Shown here one piece after another: positions 26,556 through 37,032 of a stretch of 64,000 bases of DNA. Source of the stretch: Rhopalosiphum padi. Lineage: Eukaryota; Arthropoda; Insecta; Hemiptera; Aphididae. How positions within the stretch are numbered: position 1 is the first letter of the stretch; each line of letters starts with the position of its first letter. The stretch is taken from the NCBI RefSeq assembly GCF_020882245.1, contig NC_083599.1, forward strand, positions 76,739,745 through 76,803,744, read 5' to 3'. The notes beneath the pieces are model-generated. The model made no database searches. It worked only from the letters and a program-made list of their open reading frames with translations, and was not told where the DNA came from. The translations under genes were made by a program, and so were the position numbers.

Positions 26556-27069
26556 ATATTATTTTTAGTATTCAAATAAAATTATTTAGGATTAATAATA
26601 GCTTTGAATGTTACTAATTTAACAATAAATAAAACCTAATTTTTATAATATTTGCACATTGTACAATTATTGAATTATGTACCGATAATTTAAATATTTA
26701 GTAATTAATAATTGTACATACTTATTTTATTATAACAATATAATATTTATATTAAGATAGATCTCTATCTAGTGTACCTATATAATTTAAATAAGTTCTA
26801 TATTAATATTATGTAGGTATTATTTGTTTTATTTGTAATATTTTATTGTGATATCACAGTGATATTCAGAACGACAGAACCTGAATATTATTAATTAACG
26901 TTTGGATTAATATAATACACTTTAATATGTTTATAACATAATAAAACAATATATTTTTTTTAATTTTATAGAATGTAGATTGTTGTATTGTTTAAAGACA
27001 ATAACAAATTAGCTGCGGACCTGCGGTACCAGCATTTTGGTTTATAAATGGCTCTTGTGCCTATAGGGC

Positions 27070-28093
27070 CAGTGGCGTAACTTGGAGTCAATACGAGGGG
27101 AGGGGGCAAGCAGTAGTAAAACTAAAAATGCGTTATTACTATTAATAAATAAAAAAATTCTTAACTCATTTTTTTTTTAATTTTACATTATAAAACTGAT
27201 AAAACGATATAAAATTCAACAAAATTATTAAAAATTATACAATATACCTACTTAATATTACTTGACATGATTATATGATTATTGTGTTGTTATTATTAAT
27301 AGTAATATAATTTGATTGTAGTCAGTTAATAACTGGCACCACGGGCCTTATAAATGGTAAAAATAAACATGATAATAATCTTAGTTCGCATTGTGCTATT
27401 GTGGTAATAACTAATAACCCGCCATGCCATCACTGTCATCTCTCTGCAATTCCTCGTATTACGATATGAAGGCGCTCGGTTTATAATGATACTATTAATA
27501 AATAGGTAATAAACTGAGACACTCAAAAAGTCAAAACGATAAATCTATTATTATTAATTATTATACAATCCATTATGCTGTTTAATTTTTCAATGATAAT
27601 GTTGTGCTCGTCCGGGTTGTTCCGTTCGAACGTTGTTTTTTCGGTAGTGTGACTAGTGTGAGGTTCAATTTGTTAGGAGAAAGTACAACAAACAGTTATA
27701 AGAATTTTTATACTAATATAATTTTAATGTGAGTCGAAATATTTAATTCAATGTACAATTCGTTAATGGTCGTCGAGACGACGTACAGTTTTATTAGTTT
27801 TAAGAGTGCTGGATCGACTGACTCTCTGGCTCGCTCGTGAATTCCGCGTACACTATTCTGTGAGTCGCCTTCACATTATTCGTTATCGACAGACTACAAT
27901 AATATACTCTTATAATTAATATACAATTTACTTATACTATATACTAATAGCTAATGCGTATATAACAATAAAATAGAAATTGAATTATAAGTTATAACTT
28001 TTAAAGGGGGGCAAAACGATACTATTGCCCCCTCAATAAAATGTCTAGAGCGGCAGTTGCTCCCTCTTGCCCCCCCTCCAGATTACGCCTATG
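27070..28093. mobile_element. Non-autonomous hAT element, about 1.0 kb, 8-bp target duplication
   Basis: The left end is CAGTGGCGTAACTTGGAG and the right end in reverse is CATAGGCGTAATCTGGAG. Each is followed by a G-rich strip ending GGGGGCAAG. Octamers flank it: TATAGGGC (27062-27069) and TATAAGGC (28094-28101), a target duplication with one substitution. The interior has no transposase. It interrupts an older sequence: the left flank GCGGTACCAGCATTTTGGTT (27014-27033) resembles GCGGTACCAGAACTTTGGTT at 54988-55007 in inverted arm 2. A GC-richer interior patch (27770-27870) has no recognised gene. Confidence 0.8.
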
Positions 28094-28571
28094 TATAAGG
28101 CTATAGCCCTCTGTATAAAAATGTACTATTTTATACGTCCATGTATGAGAACTGGTACATTTTTGAACCTATTATTTATTTTTATTTTAATATCCAAAAA
28201 ATATTTTATTTGATAATTCAAATTTTAAATGATTCAGTAATCACATCGATATTATTATTATTAATAATAATAATAATATTTTGTTATAATAATATAATCA
28301 TCAATAGACTATTATGTTATCGCCATCGTCCGTCTATGGTTCTGGGAAAATTACTTACAATGTTTACTGTCAAGGATAAAAATAGTCCAATAATAGTGGT
28401 AGCTATACAACGTTAACGAGACGCGATTAATGGGTATGATTCGTTAGTTGTGCTTGTGAATCGGTCGGCCTTACACTAAACGGTTTTACTACGCTATTCT
28501 ACTATTATATTATACCTACCTACAATTTTTAACGAATAACGGTGTTTAGTATTTTTAGTATATTGTTAATA

Positions 28572-28829
28572 ATGCAAAGAAAAAGACACATAATTAACCA
28601 GCCCATTAAAAATCCAGTTTCCAGTGATCTTAATAAACATGCCGATGAAGAGTATGGAGAAGACAAACCAAATTGTATTAACATTGACAGCGCAGAGGTA
28701 GAATCCAGTCCAGAAAAACTAATTGTATTCAGTCTGACTGAATCAGTCATGTAGAGTCTAGTGATGTAAAATCGTTAGAATTAGATCCAGAAATATTAGA
28801 ATATGGGCCAAACCAACAAATTTTAAAAA
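28572..28829 (+). pseudogene. Fragment of a ZMYM/TTF-type hAT transposase N-terminus
   Basis: From ATG the frame reads MQRKRHIINQPIKNPVSSDL and then an acidic linker (ADEEYGEDKPNCINIDSAEV). After a one-base shift near 28748 it continues SSDVKSLELDPEILEYGPNQ and QILK before a GTAAAT donor-like site. The 'LDPEI..YGPNQ' phrase is the approach to the TTF-type zinc finger of ZMYM1-like hAT proteins in aphids. The zinc finger itself is absent. It is a broken fragment and family assignment is tentative. Confidence 0.4.
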
Positions 28830-29050
28830 GTAAATATTATCATATTTATTATACATTAGATAATACAAGATGTTTTACTTTTTAATTGTGTTACCTACCT
28901 ATCTAAAATGTTTTAATTAATTTTCTGAAAAATATTTCATTAATTTGTAGGAAATAGTATTTAGTAATACATTTAAAATATTAATTAGTGAATTAATACT
29001 AAATTGAATCACATAAATGTGATAACTATTAGGTAAATTAATATAAATTA

Positions 29051-30012
29051 ACTAGCTGACCCGGCAAACGTTGTTTTGCCATATAAATTATTTCTAGGGA
29101 ATTTATAGTGTAGAAAAAAAATAACTAACTTATTATTGTAAGTGTGTAAGGATGTGGTAAATGAGTGAAAGAGGCTATTGTATTTCGCATGCTTCTGGGT
29201 CTACTTGTATTACGTCTCAAATTAGCCCCTTTGCGTTTTGTTGGCATTGAAATATGTGCAAAACACACATAAATAGGACTAATTGAATTCCTGTAGTGAT
29301 AATGTATGTTAATCTTTGATTGTATACACATACATATACATATATATTTAAATATTAGACTGTTTTACGAAAGCAAAAAATTTTATTTTTCTTAAATATA
29401 TTGATGTGAAAAAAAATCTGTGGAAGTTAGTGCTCTTAATAGTGAAAGCATTAAAACATTTGTCGTAAAACGTAACTTTTAATGCCATAGACGCTTGTCT
29501 ATTTCATTTAACGTCGTCAACGTGGAGACGTGAACACGAACAATAACAAATAGTCGACCGGAGTTAAATAAAGGAAAAAACTACTCGGTAGCGGCACTTC
29601 GTCATCACTCGTCACCGGTCGTGTGCACCACGTCAAATACGACTGTTGATGGAATTATTGTCGTGCATGCATACACGATAACAGATCTGACAATAATAAA
29701 AATATTATTTGATTTTAATGAAAGTCGATAATTCCAACAAAAATAACTAAATATCATGAACCCGTACCACGCCTGTTGAGTATACCGCTGCCGCGTACCT
29801 CAACTGATGACACTTAAGAGGCCATAACTCCGGAACCACTTATCGTACAGCTTACAAACTTAGATAGTAGCCGATTCTCAGACCTACTAAATATGCATAT
29901 AAATGCATAAATTAAATTTCATTAAATTTCATAAAAATCGGCCAAACCGTTTCGGAGGAGTATGGACGTAACTAACATTGTGACACGAGAATTTTATATA
30001 TACGATCATAAG
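29051..30012. mobile_element. Retroelement-like repeat with a GACCCGGCAAACG head and a CGTTTCGGAGGAG tail
   Basis: The left end ACTAGCTGACCCGGCAAACG followed by TTGTTTTGCC, and the right part AAATCGGCCAAACCGTTTCG...GTGACACGAGAATTTTATATA, are phrases that recur together in many insect genomes as ends of an RTE/SINE-like element. The interior (29560-29870) is distinctly GC-richer than its surroundings. No open frame is kept. The class call is from memory; only the composition contrast and boundaries are visible here. Confidence 0.5.
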
Positions 30013-30528
30013 ATTAATAAAACTACCAAGTTTTTACAACTACTTTTTTATCATACTCTGTGTGGAATGTAGTAATTTTTGTCTGACGCCTGTATAGTTT
30101 GTTATTATTTTGTTACTATTTGTTTTATAAAATATTGGGAGTTTATTACCTATAGCATCAAGTTTAAATGTTTACTTTTTTACCATTAATAATATTAGCT
30201 AAGTCTCACTCAATATGGAATAACGATAGATTTGAAATAATATCGTTAGTCATAGAATTACTAAACCATGTTTTTATTCGCCAAATTAATGATAATGATT
30301 TTTCACATGAAGCTGAACTTACTGAAATAGTAAGTGCTACTTGTAATAGCTTATATAAATTTGGAAAAACTTTTTTGTTAATTTCTGATAAAATAGATGT
30401 TTAACCAAAATTATCTTTACTAATACAAAAAAATTATTATTCACAATAAGCATTTCAGCTTTAAGTAGGGTCTTATCAATACATAAAGCATTCTAAAAAC
30501 AACAACTTATATTAACATAAATATAATA

Positions 30529-31103
30529 CAATGAGTACCGCTTAATGTGATTACATTGGTTCAGATCATTTTGATTCTATTAACCGGTTGATTCCGTAAA
30601 ACATCTTTTTTTATTGATGAGTTTATATTTATATGTATGTTTAAAATTAGATTAAAATAAAATAAAGTTAAGAAACTATCTATTTTTATTGTACTTGAAA
30701 ATCTACTAATTTCATTTTCATATTAGCCTGAAATTAAAATCCATATTCAGTTAATATTACATGATTTAGTTATTTAAAAATAAATAAATAAAAATATATG
30801 TACATATTGTACCTAAAACTTTTGGAACAACTGAAAAGTATCGTTCTCGACATATTTTTGAATAGCTCCTTTTAACTTTTTCAAAACAATTCTTGATTCT
30901 TTTTGGTGAAAGTTTAAAATAAAATTAAAACGATAAGAATGTTCTTAAAAATGATTCAATTATCCGGTACTTAGTGATTCTAATAAAAGGTTAATTTAAC
31001 ATTAATAACTTAAGAACTGGTTTGGGATTTTAAATTTTGATTCCAATAAATGGTTGATTCTATAAACCAATGATCACATCAAGCGGAACTCAGGAACTCA
31101 TTG
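30529..31103. mobile_element. Non-autonomous TA-flanked element (Tc1/mariner/pogo-like), 575 bp
   Basis: The left end CAATGAGTACCGCTTAATGT followed by GATTACATTGGTT matches the reverse of the right end, where CAATGAGTTCC is followed, after a 5-base insertion, by CCGCTTGATGTGATCATTGG. TA dinucleotides sit at both edges (30527-30528 and 31104-31105). Near both ends the phrase GATTC(T/C)...AA...GGTTGATTC recurs as short subterminal repeats. There is no transposase frame. The box CCGCTTAATGTG is shared with the 94-bp element at 51294. Confidence 0.75.
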
Positions 31104-31472
31104 TATATATTTGTATACTTTACTAATCTCGAAATGTTTAACCTAAGGTTAAGTTAATAAGTTAATAAGTTAATTTAAGTTTTAAGCTTTTTATTTACTT
31201 CACCACTTCTTATTAATATATAACTATCTTGAGAAGTATTTGTATAAATTTTAATTTTATTTATATTTAATTATACTGTTATTGATTCTAATTAATGGTC
31301 CATTTTTATGAGGTTTAGATAATATCACACACAGGCGCGGATCCAGTAAATTTTGATAAGGGGTGCCCGAAAAAAATAATTCATGAGTTATAATATTAGG
31401 GCACTTGTTTTTAGAAAAAGGAAAACATACCCTATTTTGAAAATATTCTTCTTCAATTGTACATTGACTACA

Positions 31473-31906
31473 TTATGAAAAGCCTGAGTATCCTTTAGTT
31501 TTTAGTACAACAGTATTTGCAGTAGCATCACAAACAAAACCTTTAATAGTTACTTTTAAATGTATACCTATTCCATTAGTTAATAAATCTTTGGCTTTAG
31601 CAATAAAGTCTGATAAAAATACATCACTTATCCATGGGTTTAGAAAAACCATGATACACACCCACCGGAAAAACAATTTTAATGGTACCAACAATATAAG
31701 CCAATATAGGCCAAAATTAACTAAAAATATTTTTTGTTAAAGGAAAACCATTCACACTAATAAAAACTGGTATCTCACTTAATTTAGATGATACAAATCT
31801 TAGTATACCGTTAGATAATCTAAAATGAAAACACTCTCCTGGGGCAACACATCTAAGTTTTGTACCAATTGATTGTGGAGTAGCTAAAAGTGTACGACAG
31901 TCTCTT
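31473..31906 (-). pseudogene. CACTA/TNP2-like transposase fragment (central region)
   Basis: Minus-strand reading from about 31905 gives RDCRTLLATPQSIGTKLRCV, APGECFHFRLSNGILRFVSS and KLSEIPVFISVNGFPLTKN, then stops. A shifted frame continues with ISDVFLSDFIAKAKDLLTNG, IGIHLKVTIKGFVCDATANT and VVLKTKGYSGF. Phrases such as 'DCRTLL.TP', '(Y/C)FHF.(I/L)SNG', 'I..(D/N)G(L/F)PLTK' and 'FVCDA.A......KGY.G' occur in this order in animal TNP2-domain transposases. The fragment 'YYHFGISNGLMSVYD...RIDGLPLTKSS' at 63.8 kb is an independent homologue in the same window. It starts directly at the outer end of inverted arm 1, on the same strand as the arm's frames. Confidence 0.65.
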
Positions 31907-32338
31907 GGTAAGTAACTATATGTTTATTATTTATAAAATTTAATAATATTAATTAATATATTTTTAATATGATATATACAATAATAATTAAATGTAAAAA
32001 TTCAATTTTGTACAATAATATATAAATAATAAATAAAAACAAAACCTATTATTTTTTTAAGTCTTTAGTTTCAGGCCTAACTCATAAAGTATAACTAAAA
32101 AAATATATGTTATACAATAATAAATTATAATAATAGGTAACAATTAAATTTTTTTCAGTGATAATTGAAAAAAATAATTGAAAAAAATACTGTTGGATTA
32201 AATGGTAGCAAAAGTTAAATTGTATCGATTTGAGCTTATAAAGAGTAATAATTCACAATTGAGTAAATTAATAACTAAGATTACTTTATTTTTTTTTATT
32301 TTTTGGCTTGAATTCGGTGTAGTTGTAGGAATCTATGA

Positions 32339-33473
32339 TTACCATTCTTCCTCTTCTTGGACATACTCGGATGTTACTGGAACATTCTAGAATACAGAAC
32401 ATGCATTAATTTAATTTTCATATAATTTTATAAACATTTTTTTAATATAATATATTTAGTTTTATTCAATAAAGTATAGCATAAAAATAAATAAAACATG
32501 CTACTATGAAATAAAAATTATATTTCATTTCAGATTATTATAAAGAGTATTGAGTTTAATCACCATTATGTTAGCCAAATACTTAAAAACTAAAACATTG
32601 ACATTTTTATATGGAAATAATAATTATAATACTTGTTGCAGTACAAAATGTTTTCACTTTAGAACTTCAATTATTTGTCATTTTGGCAATCTTATGCGTA
32701 GAAAAATATATTTAAAAATATAATGTTTGATCAATAATCTTTTTTTTGTATCGGTATTTGATGTTAAATTTACCATAAAACAGTGTAAACGAGTTTATAT
32801 AAAAAAAACTGAGTAAATGTAATCTAAAATATTTGGTTAACAATTGAATTCACTCTAACTATAAACTGTTTTGAATTACACTGCATTATATTTTGAATGT
32901 CTAATGAAATAAATCATATATCTAGACTTCTATACATCCATTTTTAGCTGAGATAATTATTGCTTAAACATAGGTGGTTTAATGATATATGTATTTTGGA
33001 ATGTATACCTCTGTATTCCCTCATGAAGGGCAAGCTAAACATTATAATTTAAATATGAAACAAATCATTACGAAAACATTGAATTAATAATAACATGGAC
33101 AATGTATTAAAGTTATATTTAAAATAAATAAATCATGTACCGATTGTTCAACAACATCAGATGTAGTTGTATCAGCTTGACGTTCAATACCAGATGTTGT
33201 TTGATTCGAGTCGTCCCGATCCTCATTTGTATCATCAGCAGATTCAATAATTGTAGTTTTATTTTTAAAATATTCTTCAATTAGTTTATCATCATCGGTT
33301 TGACCATTGTTATTTAAAGGATCCCAATCTGTATAATTTGTACATGGTATATATCTGATATTTTGGTCTAAATTAATCCAATCATTTTCATCTGTTTGAC
33401 CATCAGTTGCATTTAAGTCTAATTGTCCATATTCTTGATTTATTCCTGGTATATTATCCCAATTTTCTGCCAT
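32339..33473 (-). CDS. Unrecognised acidic protein of inverted arm 1 (two exons)
   Basis: The first exon starts at the ATG at 33473 (MAENWDNIPGINQEYGQLDL) and runs to a possible donor GTACATG after VVEQS (about 33138). A second exon, about 32387-32340, would then add NVPVTSEYVQEEEEW and a stop. The protein is strongly acidic, rich in N, D, T and Q, with the short repeat NATDGQTDEN / NNNGQTDDD. No domain is recognised. It is 99% identical to the arm-2 copy. Direction and position suggest an accessory frame of the same mobile element as the transposase fragment downstream. Confidence 0.45.
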
Positions 33474-33989
33474 ATTGATGATTTCTAAAACAAAGTAATT
33501 GATTTTATTGAAGGTTGTAAATATTAAGTGTCACAGATAGGTAGTAAATGCTGAGAAAATGATATATTTTACTTAATAAGTATTCATATTTATAGTGTGG
33601 TTTTCATGTATTAATAAATGTATCATTTTGATTACTTTATCATATTTTACATTAAATAACATAATTATTAATTAGTTTGTTACTTTTGTTTTATACACTT
33701 TACAATTTTTATAACAACTATTTAGTAATTGTAAATTATTTCTACTTACCTAATAATTAGTTGTTTAGATCTCAGATTAAATATAACTACAAGAGTTCTT
33801 TTATTATTCACTACTATATTATAATAATATTATTTTATTTATTTATTTTGTTCAATTAGTCAATAGTTTAATACTTAAATAAAATAATAATAATTTTTAC
33901 TTGACATCACAATTCATATACATTTTAATAACAAGAATGAGCACATTATCTTGTATGTGTATGTGTATAACCTCAAAAGTAACTGCATA

Positions 33990-35141
33990 CTAACAAAATA
34001 ACAGTGTGTACAACATATACATATACATATGTATATCCCTTTCATATTTTAAAAGTACATAAAAAATATATTTACAATGCTTTGAAACTAATATTTTGTA
34101 CATTAATAAAATAATCAGTACAGTTGATTTATAATAGTAAAATAATAAAATACATATTTTTAATATGTACATTTTAAAAATTATATAAAAAAAAGTTATT
34201 ACATAATATTATCACATTTCAATATCATTAGGTGTCATGTTATCATGAAAATCTTAATCATTTGGCCCATACCTGATAGAAATTTTATCACATTTTAAAA
34301 ATTATAACATAATTATCACATTTCAATATCATTGACTATAGTGGATATAGCCCCCTTTGCCCCTCCAGCCACTCCATTTCATGCCAAAGCATAAGAGCCA
34401 TTTCTAAACCAAAGTTCTGGTACCGCAGTTAATTCTCTTTTATTGAAACAGTTCATCTTAAGGATCATTTAAGAATACTAAAATATTGTATGATCATATT
34501 CTTTCCAGAATCGGTTAAAAAAGAATTTAAAAGAATATATTTTGTATCATTTGTTTTTGAATTAATGCCAGATATGTCATATTTCATTTTTGTTAGTGAA
34601 TTTATTACAAATGTTTGAAAAATCTACAACAATTAACGAGAATAAATTAACTTTAATGAAAATAATAATACCTATAAAAAAATGTATAAATAAAAATATC
34701 ACAATTTATCTGTATTATTTTTCACAGAAAATAACATATTATTGGGTGAATTGTTTTTATTATTTGATTGGAACATTAAATGAAGATTAGAAATGTTCTG
34801 GTCATTATTTCCAACAGTTATTTTTCCAATAGGAGAATTCAATACAGATGGTCTTTTATTTGTGGAGTGTCCAATAGAAGACACTATATTTTCTAAAAAC
34901 ATGAATATTTTACATTATTAAATCAAAAATAGGGGTATACACAATAAAATTATTAAAATTTCTGCTTACTACAATAACTATACTAATAATTTACTGCTTG
35001 TTATACTTACTTTCATTAAATAACTCATCGGTTTAAAATAAGACTTTTTCTAAAGAAGAAAACATAGATATTATATTGTTTTTATTATTTGATTGAGACA
35101 TTTGATTTAAAAGAGAAAAGTTATGGTCATTGTCTTCCATA
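33990..35141 (-). other. Arm-1 open segments upstream of the acidic frame
   Basis: Reverse-strand frames mirror those of arm 2: a short peptide (about 35141-35034) and the 67-residue frame at 34902-34699 share the QSNNKNN phrase. A transposon-like spacer (34200-34440) contains a direct duplication of the GATATTGAAATGTGATAAT type. No gene function is recognised. Confidence 0.35.
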
Positions 35142-35476
35142 ACTATTTATATAGTAAATCATAAATCACGATGTCCTTATGTCTATTATTATTTATTACC
35201 TATAGACACCTAAAAATTTTTCCTCCAGGTTAGGTTCCTCAATTTCGAATAGAATACATACGAATACCCTAATTACAATAAAGATTAATACACATTTTTT
35301 TTTTTATTTACTATTTCATCTACTATTAATTGTAATGTCAAAATTGTTTTTATAATATACATTATACAATTACATCATGTATGTCATTAGATCTAAGTAA
35401 ATGTAACAACAAAATAATAATACAAAAAAATTTTATTTATTTTCAACTTAATACAGAACATTATATATAGAAAAAG

Positions 35477-35712
35477 TTATTGGCCAATTTTAAAGCTGTA
35501 TTTCCTGTTACTTCTAGCAAATGTATCTAATATTATTGCATTGTCTACTGCAATATATTTTCCAATATTTAGTATTGTTAAAATAATTAAATTGTTTCTA
35601 AGCCATGTTGGCTCGGATTTATTATGTGTTAATTTTAATAGATGAAAAAGACCTTTCGCATAACCGTAGGTTTGGCTGAGCTCACACATAAATATGTGAC
35701 TCCCACTTGCAT
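35477..35712 (-). CDS. Unrecognised short frame of arm 1 (CELSQTYGYAKG)
   Basis: The frame reads back past its first Met (ASGSHIFMCELSQTYGYAKG), then GLFHLLKLTHNKSEPTWLRN and further to FKIGQ-stop. It is identical at protein level to the arm-2 copy at 53706-53941. It looks like the last exon of a larger protein. No family was recognised. Confidence 0.35.
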
Positions 35713-35999
35713 AATTTTAAATGAATTAGGAAGTACTATATGTAAATCTACTTAAATATATTAAAGTTGACTACTTTAAAGATGTTTATCATGATATTAA
35801 TTTTGTATTTTAAGTTAGAACAATTAATGTCAATAATATCCTATTTATAAACACAAAATACCTATGTAGTTAAAAAATAGTATTTGTTAAATGAAATTCG
35901 AAAATTCGCAATTTATAAATAATATGTAGGTACTTTATAAAAATCAATCAGAAAAGTAAACTGTGTAAAATTTAATTTAAATAATTCACTTAATAAATT

Positions 36000-37032
36000 G
36001 AAGTTTGTATTTTATATTTATTATTTTGTTATTTCTTAGTTGGAAATTTTTCCTAATCATTTTGTTTCAATATTTTTGTATTGTTTAATTTTATTATTTT
36101 TAGCACAGTTACAATTTATGTCTGTTACCTACTTTATCATATGAAAAGAAAGTTTTTTTTTTGATTAAAAATTCTTGCTCAAATTTATGTTTTTTAAATG
36201 CTTATTTGAGTGCTTATACTGATGTTTTTTAGTGCTTATTTTAAAGATTTTAAGTGCTATAAGTCCCGAGCTTCGATTATAATATACATGTCACCTTATA
36301 ATATATCAATCAATATTATGTTAACATGGAATTGTACGAGGGGGTACTATATAATATATACTTCAGCTATTAATTAGACAGCAAAATAAAGCTATTTGTA
36401 AATGTGTAATAAAAAAATATATATCTGGAGCTATCAAAGACATATTAAGATGAACGTTATTTACTCTACCTGTGAGTCATTTTTTTTACTGAAAAACTAT
36501 TGTTCAGTAATATTCTTATAACATTCTTTTATTTAAAATAAGTGAAGTAATGATACTTTTAATATATTAATAAGCGTGAAATCATAGTATATTATATAAA
36601 ATAAATTATTTAAAAATAAAAGTACAATTAAAATTTAATTGATAATTTAGGGTTTGCATTGTTCAATAATCTTAAATTTAAATGTGAAAAAATACCACTT
36701 AAGATCTAATGTTAATAGATATTTAAGTTATTCATTATTAAATCTAATGTTTTACTTTTTTCTTCTTTTTGCTGGTGTTATTTTGTTTATTATTATAGAT
36801 TAGATGTAAGTGTTATAATATAATATAATGAAAATTACTATTATTAACTCAACACCAACTTAAGTTTTGTTTACAGTAGATAAATAAATTAGTATATATT
36901 ATTAGCTAAATATTTTATTGTTGTAAAATATTAATAAATAGTTATTATTAAAAAAAAATATATACATAATTTTTTATATTATTGTAGGTGAGTGATTGTC
37001 ATCTTCATATCTATTATATAAATCATATACAT
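36000..37032. other. Spacer between arm 1 and the receptor gene
   Basis: A short decaying tandem of GCTTATTTGAGTGCTTAT-like phrases lies at 36200-36260. On the minus strand AATAAA occurs at 36914-36919, about 115 bases beyond the stop of the receptor gene, and is a candidate polyadenylation signal. Nothing else was seen. Confidence 0.4.

Larger units (their letters stand above)
31940..35945 (-). repeat. Inverted duplication, arm 1
   Basis: This roughly 4-kb segment is the reverse complement of 53473-57385. Paired frames show the identity: 35477-35689 matches 53729-53941 at 70 of 70 residues; 33084-33473 matches 55942-56331 with one change in 129; 33990-34172 matches 55243-55425 with one change in 60; 34699-34902 matches 54515-54718 with two changes in 67. 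Coordinate sums stay at 89415-89418 across 2.6 kb, so indels are few. Identity fades at both ends. An insertion of about 100 bases (near 32150-32280) is present here relative to the matching part of arm 2. Similar sequence recurs at 57.77-57.90 kb. Confidence 0.95.

Noticed and set aside
28141..28416. 91-codon frame with hydrophobic runs
   Set aside because: Runs of TTA/ATA/AAT codons in AT-rich DNA beside a hAT insertion; no domain.
30168..30404. 78-codon frame (MFTFLPLIILAKSHSIWNND ...)
   Set aside because: Composition is protein-like, but I recognise no family, no splice context and no second copy in the window; left uncalled.
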